Positions 35,563 to 46,500 of a DNA stretch of 64,000 bases are shown piece after piece. Under the pieces are notes generated by a model, which did not search any database, was not told where the DNA came from, and saw only the letters and a program-made list of their open reading frames with translations. Position 1 is the first letter of the stretch, and every line of letters starts with the position of its first letter. The DNA is from Rhodospirillaceae bacterium (GTDB lineage: Bacteria > Pseudomonadota > Alphaproteobacteria > Rhodospirillales > UBA2165): positions 34,394 to 98,393 of the forward strand of contig CANIGJ010000015.1 in assembly GCA_947467145.1 (NCBI GenBank), in the 5' to 3' direction. A program made the translations under genes and the position numbers.

Positions 35563-36192
35563 ATGGCCAAAATGACTTTGTACGGGCGGCGCACCTCCAT
35601 CAACGTGCAAAAAGCGCTCTGGGCGCTGCGCGAGCTGGAGCTGCCGTTCGACTGGGTCGAGGCCGACAGCGCCATCGGCTGGCCGACCAATCCCGACTAC
35701 CTGCAAAATCTCAATCCCAACGGCCGGGTCCCGACCCTGGTGATCGACGGCACGATCCTGCATCAATCCAACGTCATCGTGCGCTACCTCGCCCAGACCT
35801 ACAGCCCAGGCAAGCTGTGGCCCAACGATCCGCTGGTGCGCGCCCTGTCCGACGTCTGGATGGATTGGCAGCAGACCGAGTGTTACCAGAACCTCACCCC
35901 GGTCTTCTGGGGCCTGATTCGCACCCCGCCGGAAAAGCGGGATTTGGCCCAACTGAAGGTCCAGACCGAAAAGCTGCACGACAATTTCCGTGTCCTCGAT
36001 CGCGCCGTGACGGGCAAGAAGTATGTCACGGGCGATACCTTCACCATGGGCGACATCCCAGCCGGTGCGGCCCTGTACCGTTACATGGCCATGGATCTGG
36101 ATCGCCCGGCGATGCCGGCCCTCGAGGCTTATTATACGCGGCTGCAGGAACGCCCGGTGTACCGTGCGGACATTATGATCCCCCTGTCATGA
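35563..36192 (+). CDS. Glutathione S-transferase family protein
   Basis: The 209-residue protein starts at the ATG at 35563 behind GGGAG. The thioredoxin-like N-terminal domain begins LYGRRTSINVQKALWAL, with NPNGRVPTLVIDG (cis-proline) and HQSNVIVRYLA (glutathione-binding serine). The C-terminal helical domain ends in a typical GDIPAGAALYRY helix. It is probably a cytosolic detoxification or dehalogenation enzyme. It is divergent from pdhA and in line with the SelW-like gene. Confidence 0.9.
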   Translation: MAKMTLYGRRTSINVQKALWALRELELPFDWVEADSAIGWPTNPDYLQNLNPNGRVPTLVIDGTILHQSNVIVRYLAQTYSPGKLWPNDPLVRALSDVWMDWQQTECYQNLTPVFWGLIRTPPEKRDLAQLKVQTEKLHDNFRVLDRAVTGKKYVTGDTFTMGDIPAGAALYRYMAMDLDRPAMPALEAYYTRLQERPVYRADIMIPLS

Positions 36193-36231
36193 CGGTTTCG
36201 TCATGACGAACGAAACAGAGCGCTAGGCGTC

Positions 36232-36516
36232 ATGGCCGATAAGCCCGTCATCACCATCGAATATTGCCGCCAATGCCGCTGGCTGCTGCGCGCGGCGTGG
36301 ATGCAGCAGGAATTGCTGACGACGTTTGCGGAAGAACTGGGTGGCGTCACCCTGGTGCCCGGCACCGGCGGCATCTTCGAGGTGCGTTACGGCACTGCCC
36401 TGCTCTGGTCGCGCAAGGAGCGCGACGGCTTTCCCGAGATCACCGAACTGAAGCAGATCGTGCGCGACGCCATCGCGCCCGAGAAAAGTCTCGGCCACTC
36501 AGACAAAAAATCCTAA
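36232..36516 (+). CDS. SelT/SelW/SelH-family thioredoxin-like protein
   Basis: The 94-residue protein is a bacterial Rdx family member with a CxxC redox motif in EYCRQCRWLLRAAWMQQELL, using cysteine where animal SelW has selenocysteine. The VPGTGGIFEV and LLWSRKERDGFPE segments are conserved in the family. A role in thiol redox or oxidative-stress defence is likely. It follows the GST gene by 39 bases and its end overlaps the convergent ECF sigma gene by four bases. Confidence 0.9.
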   Translation: MADKPVITIEYCRQCRWLLRAAWMQQELLTTFAEELGGVTLVPGTGGIFEVRYGTALLWSRKERDGFPEITELKQIVRDAIAPEKSLGHSDKKS

Positions 36517-37127
36517 AGCAGGTCGATCATCCCGATCGCGTTGGCGAGAACGAGCGCGTCTCGCATCGCCCTTTTGCCCCGCACCAGCAGCGATTCCATG
36601 CTGGAGACACTGACGCCCAGAACCTTGGCGGCTTCGGGCGCGCTCATCTCATCCAAATAATGCAGCGACAAGGCCGAGCGCTGACGATCGGGCAGCTTGG
36701 CCATGGCCGCGATGATGGCGGAATGACGTTCGGCGGCGGCGGCCTCGTCGAAGCCGTTGGCGCCTTCGTCGGCCATATCCTCGACCTCATCGAGCGACGA
36801 GAACGTGCGGCGGCGTTTGCGATCCAGGCAGGCATTGATGACGACGCGGTGCAGCCAGGTCTGGAACTGTGCCGGACCGTCGGCAGTCCACGTCGGTGCC
36901 GCCATCCAGATTTTCAGCAACGTTTCCTGCAAGATCTCGTCGGCATCTGCGGCGCTGCCGGTCGTGCGCTTGGCGAGTGCCAGGATGCGCGCACTGAATT
37001 TTCCGCTCAGTACGGCAAAGGCTTTCTGATCGCCCGCTGCGATCCGCGCGATCAAAGCATTGTCGCTATGATCGGTCTTATGCGTACGTCTCGGTCTACT
37101 GATGGCATTCACGGCACGATCGTCCAC
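36513..37127 (-). CDS. ECF-type RNA polymerase sigma factor
   Basis: The 204-residue protein has sigma-2 (ADADEILQETLLKIWMAAP), which binds core polymerase and the -10 element. It also has sigma-4 with a helix-turn-helix (MSAPEAAKVLGVSVSSMESLLVRGKRAM). No anti-sigma factor gene follows in the usual position. The divergent neighbour encodes an EF-hand protein, which may be its target or its regulator. Confidence 0.92.
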   Translation of the reverse strand: MDDRAVNAISRPRRTHKTDHSDNALIARIAAGDQKAFAVLSGKFSARILALAKRTTGSAADADEILQETLLKIWMAAPTWTADGPAQFQTWLHRVVINACLDRKRRRTFSSLDEVEDMADEGANGFDEAAAAERHSAIIAAMAKLPDRQRSALSLHYLDEMSAPEAAKVLGVSVSSMESLLVRGKRAMRDALVLANAIGMIDLL

Positions 37128-37303
37128 TTACTCGGCAAAATTTGCCGGTTAAGACCCCGATTTCGGGCCTTTTCCCCACTCTCCAGGAAATAAAAGCAAG
37201 AAGCGGTCCAACTTTTTTGCGAATGCTGCGCATGGATTGGCGTGCTTCCAACGTGAAACCCTATGAAGTCACTCCCGGACTTCGGACTTGCGAGGGAAAT
37301 GTC

Positions 37304-38251
37304 ATGATTTCAGGGCTTGGTAGTCCCGCGACCTACACGCAGCATGCGGCCTTGGCGAAGAAGCTCGATGTCGACGCCGATGGCTCGGTCAGCAAGAGCG
37401 AATTCATCGGCGGCGCCCCGCAGGGCGTGACGGCGGAGGCTGCCGGCAACCTGTTCGATCTGTTCGACACGCAAGACACCGGCAAGATCAAAGACGGCGA
37501 CCTCGCTAACGCCTTTACCCAATTCGCCAATGCGACCCGCTACGCGTTGATCCAGGAGCAATGCGGTCCGAACGGCCAAGGCGGACAAGGGCAATCGGGC
37601 GGCCCGGGTCGCGGCGCGGAGCTGTTCGCGAAGTTGGATGCGGACGGCGACGGCACGTTGACGCGCGATGAGTTTGTTTCGGCCCGTCCGCCGGAAGTCA
37701 GCGAAGCGGATGCGTCCCAGCTGTTCGACGGCATCGCGGCCGGTGGCGGTGCGGCCGGTGCCGACAGCCTCGACGTCACGCAGTTCGCACAAGGTGTTGA
37801 TGCCGAACACGCCAAGATGGCTGAGGGCCATTCCCGTTTTGGCGGCGGTGGCGGCGGCAAGAAGGACGACGAGAAGAAATTCGACGCGCTCGATGTGAAC
37901 AAGGACGGCTTTGTGTCGCTCGAGGAATTCCTAGCCGGCAAGCCGGAAGATGTCAGCGCGTCCGATGCGAAAGCCCTGTTCGGCAAACTGTCCGGCGACA
38001 ATGACGGCGACGATCAAGGTCTGACCAAGGAGCAGTTCGTCGAAGGTCTGGCCAATCGATATGCCGAAGCCGCGCAGAACGATCCGCGCGAAATCTTGAA
38101 ACGCCTGATGGCGTCTTTACAGTCGCAGAGCGCCGATACGGCGGGACAGTCGTTCGATCAGCTCATGACGGCGATCAATGCCTATAAGACGGCCGCGCAG
38201 CAGGGCATGACCGGTGTTACGGCATCAACCGTCACCGCGACGGCGGCGTAA
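37304..38251 (+). CDS. Multi-EF-hand calcium-binding protein
   Basis: The 315-residue reading starts at the ATG at 37304 behind GAGGGA. Four EF-hand loops are visible at residues 22-33 (DVDADGSVSKSE), 55-66, 112-123 (DADGDGTLTRDE) and 197-208 (DVNKDGFVSLEE). A fifth, degenerate loop lies near 232-243. Glycine-rich linkers separate them. No signal peptide is visible, so the protein is either cytoplasmic or secreted by a non-classical route. It is transcribed divergently from the ECF sigma factor gene. The calcium binding is well supported; the role is not known. Confidence 0.85.
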   Translation: MISGLGSPATYTQHAALAKKLDVDADGSVSKSEFIGGAPQGVTAEAAGNLFDLFDTQDTGKIKDGDLANAFTQFANATRYALIQEQCGPNGQGGQGQSGGPGRGAELFAKLDADGDGTLTRDEFVSARPPEVSEADASQLFDGIAAGGGAAGADSLDVTQFAQGVDAEHAKMAEGHSRFGGGGGGKKDDEKKFDALDVNKDGFVSLEEFLAGKPEDVSASDAKALFGKLSGDNDGDDQGLTKEQFVEGLANRYAEAAQNDPREILKRLMASLQSQSADTAGQSFDQLMTAINAYKTAAQQGMTGVTASTVTATAA

Positions 38252-38326
38252 AGCCGCCGATCTCACGGCGTTCGTCCTGACGGACGGCTTACGGGCTTAA
38301 TTTTATCGAAGGATATCTCTGCGCGT

Positions 38327-38638
38327 TTAGCGCAGGATGATGACGTATTCGTCGGGGCGCGAGACGCCGAACAGGAAGCGCGCGCGCTCTTCCAGCATAT
38401 CGGCGTCGAGCGAGTTGGAGCTCATGAGCTTCACGCGATTCTCGAAACGGCGGCGCTGCCAATCGAGTTCTTCTTGGATGGTACGGGCTTGCTCGACCTG
38501 TTTGGTGAGCTGCCAATAGGCGATCAAGCCGCGATCGCCCTGCACCGTGTTGTAGGCCACGTAGACAACGAGCGCTGCCCCGATGATCGGTCCGACCACA
38601 TGGCGCGCGCGCTGGCGCAGCTCGACAAACAATTTCAT
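38327..38638 (-). CDS. ftsB: Septum formation initiator (FtsB/DivIC family)
   Basis: FtsB forms a complex with FtsL and FtsQ at the division septum. The 103-residue protein starts at the ATG at 38638 behind GGGGGA. One transmembrane helix (about 15-32) is followed by a coiled coil (EQARTIQEELDWQRRRFENRVKLM) and the family end RFLFGVSRPDEYVI. It lies downstream of eno, the usual alphaproteobacterial position. Confidence 0.9.
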   Translation of the reverse strand: MKLFVELRQRARHVVGPIIGAALVVYVAYNTVQGDRGLIAYWQLTKQVEQARTIQEELDWQRRRFENRVKLMSSNSLDADMLEERARFLFGVSRPDEYVIILR

Positions 38639-38770
38639 CCGTTCCCCCACGGTCCGGCAACCATAGCCAGATAGAGCCGTTACCGGCTAACTGGCCGGCA
38701 ATTCTTCTCGCTCACACACCGTTTTGGGATCGGTTTTACCCTGGTGAAAGGGGAAACCTATTTATCCCGT

Positions 38771-38793
38771 CCCGGTCAGTTGTTCCGACCGGG
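38771..38793. other. Hairpin in the eno-ftsB gap
   Basis: CCCGGTC and GACCGGG form a 7-bp stem around a 9-base loop, about 95 bases past the eno stop. The minus-strand side is followed by ACGGGATAAATAGG, not a T run, so it is not a clean terminator. It may be a processing or stability structure in the eno-ftsB transcript. The rest of the ~250-bp gap shows nothing I can identify. Confidence 0.35.
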
Positions 38794-38887
38794 CTCTTCA
38801 TTAGGTAAGAAGATCGTCGATAGAGATTAACGAATGCTTATCGCAACGCAGAGGTCACATCTTTATTACGATACAAGCCATTGAAAT

Positions 38888-40180
<1,293 letters not shown>

Positions 40181-40242
40181 TCATGGGCACGGGGCATTTT
40201 CTGGCAGGTTTCATAGTCTGCCGCCGCCCGACGGGCAAGTGA

Positions 40243-40258
40243 CCAGGGACGTCCCTGG
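40243..40258. promoter_or_regulatory. Perfect 16-bp palindrome upstream of eno
   Basis: CCAGGGACGTCCCTGG is an uninterrupted palindrome 72-87 bases upstream of the eno start and 16 bases past the Rieske ferredoxin stop. Next to it GCCCG-A-CGGGC (40226-40236) is a second small dyad. It could be an operator or, less likely, a terminator for the preceding gene, because no T run follows in that direction. Confidence 0.4.
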
Positions 40259-40273
40259 GCCTTTATTGATGGT

Positions 40274-40588
40274 CTAAAAACCGACCAAAACCTGCCCGTC
40301 TTCGACCTTCACCGGGTAGGTCGCGACGTCAATCGTGCAGGGCGCGGAGGCCGCCTTCCCCGTCCGGATATCGAATTTGCCGAAATGGACCGGACAGGCG
40401 ATGAAGCCGTCCTCGATATAGCCGTTCGACAGCCGCGCCTTCATATGGGTGCAGGTATCGTCCAGCGCGTAGAACGAGCCGCCCAGGTTATAGATGCCGA
40501 TCTTCTTGTCGGCGATCAGCACACGGGCGACCTCGCCGTCCATCAGTTCGACCTCGGCAATGGCGGGATGAAAGGTCGTCATCGTCAT
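40274..40588 (-). CDS. Rieske [2Fe-2S] ferredoxin
   Basis: The 104-residue soluble protein has Rieske ligands Cys46-x-His48 and Cys65-x2-His68 (CTHMKARL and CPVHFGKF). Small Rieske ferredoxins of this kind carry electrons from a reductase to ring-hydroxylating oxygenases, or act as NirD-like subunits. It is eight bases downstream of the amidohydrolase gene, with which it forms a two-gene unit inserted between kdsA and eno. A partner oxygenase is not adjacent; the nearest are at 50.4 and 55.1 kb. Confidence 0.9.
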   Translation of the reverse strand: MTMTTFHPAIAEVELMDGEVARVLIADKKIGIYNLGGSFYALDDTCTHMKARLSNGYIEDGFIACPVHFGKFDIRTGKAASAPCTIDVATYPVKVEDGQVLVGF

Positions 40589-40596
40589 TCGTCCTT

Positions 40597-42015
40597 TTAG
40601 GCGGCCTTCGATTTCGGCTTACGTTTGGCCAGCAGCTTGGCGGCTTCCGCCTCGACCGACGTGCCGACGAAATAGTCTGGGTTCACGGTCAGATGCAGCA
40701 TCGCCGGATTGACGAAGGTGAAATCGCGGAAATCGTCGAGGCTCAGCAGCTGGGCATCGACCAGGCTCCAGGCTTCCGACAGGATCGAGCGCGCGTCCAT
40801 CACGTCCCAATGGCCGATATCGGAGCCGAAGACCGCGTTCATCTTCATGCCGAGCGGATTGAGTCGGCGGTTGAAGGCGACCGAGGTCATGCGGTCGTCG
40901 GCCTCGCAGCCGAAATAGAACGGCTTGATGAACAGATCGCCGAGATCGTCGATCTCGGTCATGCGGCAGGCTTCGAATTCGTTGAAATTGGCCGGACGCT
41001 CGGGGCGCGACAGCGGGCCGAACGGCATGGTGCGGATACGCTCCGACGTTAGGCGGCCATTGCCGAATTTATCGAACAGCTCGACCAGCAACGGCACATC
41101 GACCTTGGCCGGGTCGAGGTTCTTTTCCAAATGCTCGACGTTGCGCTTTTCCCAATGCTCGACGATGTCGTTGAGCAGGTTGAGCGCCCAGGCGGCGCCA
41201 CCCTCGAGGAAACCGAACGATAGCTGGGGGAACCGGCGCGTCACGCCGCCCAGGAACAAGGAGCGCGCGAAATATTCCGCGCCGACGCCGAAGCCGCCCA
41301 GATGGTTGAACACGTAATTGGACGGCGAATTGCGATAGGCATTACCGATGGCGGCCGTGTGCCCGACGGGGGCGACCTTAAGGTCCACGCAAGCCTGCCA
41401 GAACGGATCGTAATCAAAGGGCGCATCGATGGCGATCGAGCCGGTTTTATAAGGTGCTGCCTCGCCCGCACCCGGCACCGGGCGGATGATCTCGGTGCCG
41501 ATCATAATGGCCTTATGGCCGAGCTCCTTGACCGCGAATTCAAGCTCGTTGATGGCTTCTTGCGGGCTGAAGGTCGGGATCAGTGCCACGGGGCGCAGGC
41601 AATCGGCCGCGTCCTTATACATTTCGGCATAAAGCATATTCAGCGCGCGACAATAAGCAGGGCGTAGCTCGTCGTCCTGGATATAAAGGCCGGGGATACC
41701 GGCGGTCGAATAGAAATGTGCGAAGTCGAAGCCGATCTCGCCCATGCGCGACTTGAAGAAGTTTGGGAGCATGGACATGGCGCGGTCCTTGGTGTTCGGG
41801 CCGGACGGCACGCCCCACCACAGGAACTTGCTCTGCTGGTTGTATTGCTGGCGGCGCGCCTTGGCCAAACGTTCGGGCGCGTCGTTGCCGGCGACCTGCT
41901 TGAAAAAATCCTCGATCGCCATCGGCATCTCGACGACATGCGCGTCGCAATCGATGACCGGATGATCCAGCTTGGCGCGGACATCGCTGCCTGGAAAACT
42001 CGCGAACCCTGACAT
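40597..42015 (-). CDS. Amidohydrolase-family metal-dependent hydrolase (ACMSD-like)
   Basis: The 472-residue TIM-barrel protein has the metal-binding DCDAHVVE near residue 24 and a conserved VGHTAAIG histidine. It also has a GSDIGHWD aspartate near the C-terminus, the pattern of the COG2159 group, which includes aminocarboxymuconate-semialdehyde and 2,3-dihydroxybenzoate-type decarboxylases. Many relatives decarboxylate or hydrolyse aromatic intermediates. The start codon at 42015 gives MSGFASFPGSDVRAK. The exact substrate is unknown. Confidence 0.85.
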   Translation of the reverse strand: MSGFASFPGSDVRAKLDHPVIDCDAHVVEMPMAIEDFFKQVAGNDAPERLAKARRQQYNQQSKFLWWGVPSGPNTKDRAMSMLPNFFKSRMGEIGFDFAHFYSTAGIPGLYIQDDELRPAYCRALNMLYAEMYKDAADCLRPVALIPTFSPQEAINELEFAVKELGHKAIMIGTEIIRPVPGAGEAAPYKTGSIAIDAPFDYDPFWQACVDLKVAPVGHTAAIGNAYRNSPSNYVFNHLGGFGVGAEYFARSLFLGGVTRRFPQLSFGFLEGGAAWALNLLNDIVEHWEKRNVEHLEKNLDPAKVDVPLLVELFDKFGNGRLTSERIRTMPFGPLSRPERPANFNEFEACRMTEIDDLGDLFIKPFYFGCEADDRMTSVAFNRRLNPLGMKMNAVFGSDIGHWDVMDARSILSEAWSLVDAQLLSLDDFRDFTFVNPAMLHLTVNPDYFVGTSVEAEAAKLLAKRKPKSKAA

Positions 42016-42096
42016 CGGTACTCTCCTGTCTTGGCGTCTTGAACGACCGCCTTACCGGGAGCGTGCTACAAAACCGGGCTGGAATCCACCGCGAGC

Positions 42097-42951
42097 CTAG
42101 AGGCGGATCGGCTTCGCCTTGGCGATGCGATCAAGCTCAAGTAGGGTTTCAATAATCCCGCTCAAGTCCTTGAGGTGAATCATGTTTGGCCCATCGGACG
42201 GCGCGTGATCCGGATCCTGGTGGGTCTCCATGAAGACGCCGGCCACACCGACCGCGACGGCGGCGCGCGCCAGCACGGGGGCGAAGCGGCGATCGCCGCC
42301 CGACGACGTGCCCTGCCCGCCCGGCTGCTGCACGGCGTGGGTGGCATCGAGGATGACCGGGCAACCGGTATCGCGCGCCATGATCGGGAACGACCGCATA
42401 TCGGTCACCAGCGTGTTGTAGCCGAAGGACGCGCCGCGCTCGGTTACGAAGGTCCGCAGGTTGCCGGTGCTGTCGACTTTATCGACGCAGTTCTTCATCT
42501 CCCACGGCGCCAGGAACTGGCCTTTCTTGATATTGACCGCGAGGCCGGTTTCGCCGGCGGCCAGCAACAGATCGGTCTGGCGGCACAGGAAGGCCGGGAT
42601 CTGCAGCACATCGACCGCATTGGCGACGCGGGCGCAATGTTCGCGCTCATGCACGTCGGTCAGCACCGGCATGCCCAGCTTGTCGCGGATCTCGGCGAAA
42701 ACGGCCAGGGAATCTTCCAGACCGACGCCGCGCACACCTTTCAGTGACGTCCGGTTCGCCTTGTCGTAGGAGGTTTTGTAGATCAGGCCGACGCCGAGCT
42801 TGCCCGACATTTCCTTAAGCGCGCCCGCCATATCGAGGGCGTGCTGGCGACTTTCCATCTGGCACGGGCCGGCAATGATGGCCAGCGGCAGATCGTTGCC
42901 CAGGGTGACGTTGCCGACGGTGACGTGACGGGTTTTGGCGGTGGTTTCCAT
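42097..42951 (-). CDS. kdsA: 3-deoxy-8-phosphooctulonate (Kdo-8-P) synthase
   Basis: KdsA condenses phosphoenolpyruvate with arabinose 5-phosphate to make Kdo 8-phosphate for the lipopolysaccharide core. The 284-residue protein starts at the ATG at 42951. It contains IIAGPCQMES, YKTSYDKANRTSLKGVRGVG, FLCRQTDLLLAAG and DATHAVQQPGGQ. It predicts a Gram-negative outer membrane with Kdo. Confidence 0.97.
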   Translation of the reverse strand: METTAKTRHVTVGNVTLGNDLPLAIIAGPCQMESRQHALDMAGALKEMSGKLGVGLIYKTSYDKANRTSLKGVRGVGLEDSLAVFAEIRDKLGMPVLTDVHEREHCARVANAVDVLQIPAFLCRQTDLLLAAGETGLAVNIKKGQFLAPWEMKNCVDKVDSTGNLRTFVTERGASFGYNTLVTDMRSFPIMARDTGCPVILDATHAVQQPGGQGTSSGGDRRFAPVLARAAVAVGVAGVFMETHQDPDHAPSDGPNMIHLKDLSGIIETLLELDRIAKAKPIRL

Positions 42952-43039
42952 GGGGCCCAAAATAAACGGTTCGGCCGTTTAGGCAAAGCAAACCGGCGGT
43001 TATACTGCCCGGAACAAACAAGGCGGTTTGGGAGGCTTT

Positions 43040-43696
43040 TTGCAGTTCTTTACCCTTCTATGGGACGGCTATATCGCGCGCCTGTTCCTCAAGACCGAGG
43101 GCGGCTGGTTCTTCGCGCCCTACCGCAGCGGCGAACTCCTCCAACTGGTCAGCGCCGAGCAGCGGGACTCCCTGCTCGCCCTGTATCGCAGGCTGTTCGT
43201 TAGTCACCTAGCGATGGAGGTCCTGGTCGTCCTGCTGCTCATTACTTCTATCCCCGGCGTGGCGTTGAGCTTCGCCGATGGGGTGAGCGATGCCGAGGCG
43301 AGTTTCGCGCGCGATGGGGCCGTCGGCATGGCCGCGATCTTCTTCGGCTGGGTCATCGGCGCGGTGACCTATCAGGTCACGCAAACCAAGCGCATCGTCG
43401 GGCATCGCGATTTCCTGCCCCCGCGCGCCGACCGGCACGAGATTTCGCGCCGGCTCAACGCGCAATACGAACAGGTCTGGCGGCCTTACGCCGGGGCGAC
43501 CCGCAATGCCATACTTGTGGCCGTCGGCGTTCTGATTTTGGCGATGGTCCTGGCGCTGAGCGGCACAACGCAGCGCGAGGCCGCGGGGGCCTCAACGCAT
43601 GCCTATCTGTATCTTTATACGGCAGCGCAATTGGCGGCGGTCTACGCGATCTTCAAATACCACCGCCACCGGCGGCAGATGAAGGCAGGTATTTAG
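43040..43696 (+). CDS. Unrecognised four-helix membrane protein
   Basis: The 218-residue reading starts at a TTG (43040) four bases after a strong GGGAGG. Hydrophobic stretches near residues 55-75, 92-112, 157-177 and 188-205 suggest four transmembrane helices. A conserved-looking opening (TLLWDGYIARLFLKTEGGWFFAPY) and a basic tail (KYHRHRRQMKAG) frame them. I do not recognise the family. It is encoded on the plus strand inside a minus-strand block, divergent from kdsA and convergent with the next gene. Confidence 0.65.
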   Translation: MQFFTLLWDGYIARLFLKTEGGWFFAPYRSGELLQLVSAEQRDSLLALYRRLFVSHLAMEVLVVLLLITSIPGVALSFADGVSDAEASFARDGAVGMAAIFFGWVIGAVTYQVTQTKRIVGHRDFLPPRADRHEISRRLNAQYEQVWRPYAGATRNAILVAVGVLILAMVLALSGTTQREAAGASTHAYLYLYTAAQLAAVYAIFKYHRHRRQMKAGI

Positions 43697-43702
43697 TTAA
43701 GT

Positions 43703-44332
43703 TCAGCGGTCGGCGACAATTGTCGCAGTATAGTTCCCCGTACCATCCGGTGCGAAATCGAACATCAGATGAGTAGACCTGTCACAACCAGCAAATATCC
43801 AACTCTCTCGCCATGGCCCTTCCCCTGACGGCCAATCGACAATTTTGGTATCGGTGACCAGAATTTCTCTCTCGTCACATGCGAGCTTCGCCGCGGCAGC
43901 CGGACGATGTGCCTTTTGGATGTCGACCTGCAAGCCTGCCGGAGCCAATGTGATGCCCGGAGTTAAAGGAATGATTTTTAGCGATCCGTCGAAACTGGCG
44001 AGGAAATTTCGCGCGGTCCGAGTTCCGCACCGATCGACGAGCAGGTGTTCAATCCATATCCCGCTATTCGGTATTTCAGCGCCAATTAAGAAATGGGGTA
44101 CATCCACTATCTTGAGAGCGATACGCCGTACGATTTTGATGTCGTCACAGGGGGGCATCGGGAAGGCGACGTCCTGACGCCGTAAGGCAGAATCCCGAAG
44201 GGACGTATAAGCGAGGTCATCCAAGTATTGTTCGAATTTAGGGGATGGCTTCTGCTGTGCGAATCCGGTCGACGGCAAAATCACTAGTACGGTGAGTGCA
44301 CATCCGAAAAGTAATCGGAGTGCAATCATCAT
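43703..44332 (-). CDS. Unrecognised exported protein with four cysteines
   Basis: The 209-residue protein has a clear signal peptide (MMIALRLLFGCALTVLVILP, cut near GFAQQ). The mature part has four cysteines, each next to a charged or small residue (CDD, CGT, CDE, CDR), suggesting two disulfides in the periplasm. Its codon use is noticeably more AT-rich than its neighbours, a possible sign of transfer. The ATG follows the pyrG stop with no gap (TAGATG), so it may be translated by coupling to pyrG. No known domain is evident. Confidence 0.65.
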   Translation of the reverse strand: MMIALRLLFGCALTVLVILPSTGFAQQKPSPKFEQYLDDLAYTSLRDSALRRQDVAFPMPPCDDIKIVRRIALKIVDVPHFLIGAEIPNSGIWIEHLLVDRCGTRTARNFLASFDGSLKIIPLTPGITLAPAGLQVDIQKAHRPAAAAKLACDEREILVTDTKIVDWPSGEGPWRESWIFAGCDRSTHLMFDFAPDGTGNYTATIVADR

Positions 44333-46045
<1,713 letters not shown>

Positions 46046-46055
46046 TCAGTTCCCG

Positions 46056-46391
46056 TCACTGGCTCGGCGCGGCCGGCGCTACGGGCGCGGCCGGTTTGGC
46101 CGGCGTCGGCGCTTGATTCGCCCCGCTCGGCATATCGAGGAGCGAACTCGGGCGACGGTTCTGGTCGGCGAGGATCGCAAGGCTCAGGGAGGTGACGAAA
46201 AACAGCCCGGCGAGGATACCCGTCGCGCGGGTCAGCAGGTTCGCGGTCGCCCGACCGGTCATGAAACCGCCCATGCCGCCCCCACCACCGCCGCCAAGGC
46301 CGCCGAGGCCGCCTTCGCTTTGCTGAAGCAGGACGATCAGGATCAGGGCGATCGCCAGGATGATGTGAACGACGAGGATTACCGCAGTCAT
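46056..46391 (-). CDS. secG: Preprotein translocase subunit SecG
   Basis: SecG is part of the SecYEG export channel. The 111-residue protein has two transmembrane helices (about 3-22 and 56-74) around a glycine-rich cytoplasmic loop (LLQQSEGGLGGLGGGGGGGMGG), the family hallmark. A Pro/Ala-rich tail common in alphaproteobacteria follows. It sits next to pyrG in the conserved tpiA-secG-pyrG order, but tpiA is 10 kb away here. Confidence 0.95.
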   Translation of the reverse strand: MTAVILVVHIILAIALILIVLLQQSEGGLGGLGGGGGGGMGGFMTGRATANLLTRATGILAGLFFVTSLSLAILADQNRRPSSLLDMPSGANQAPTPAKPAAPVAPAAPSQ

Positions 46392-46459
46392 GGCGGGCTA
46401 TCTAAGGGTGGAAACCGGTGGATGCAAGGATATTGAGGGAACCCGTTAACGATTTCGGG

Positions 46460-46487
46460 AAAATGGCAGGGACCTAGGGCCCCTGCC
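46460..46487 (-). terminator. Intrinsic terminator after the TAXI-like gene
   Basis: On the minus strand GGCAGGG and CCCTGCC form a 7-bp stem, followed by ATTTT, starting 14 bases past the stop of the TAXI-like gene. It separates the accessory block from secG. Confidence 0.6.
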
Positions 46488-46500
46488 CCCTCCGAGCCCC

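Noticed and set aside
38639..38887. tRNA gene in the eno-ftsB gap
   Set aside because: No cloverleaf, T-loop consensus or CCA end could be found; only a single GC-rich hairpin is present.
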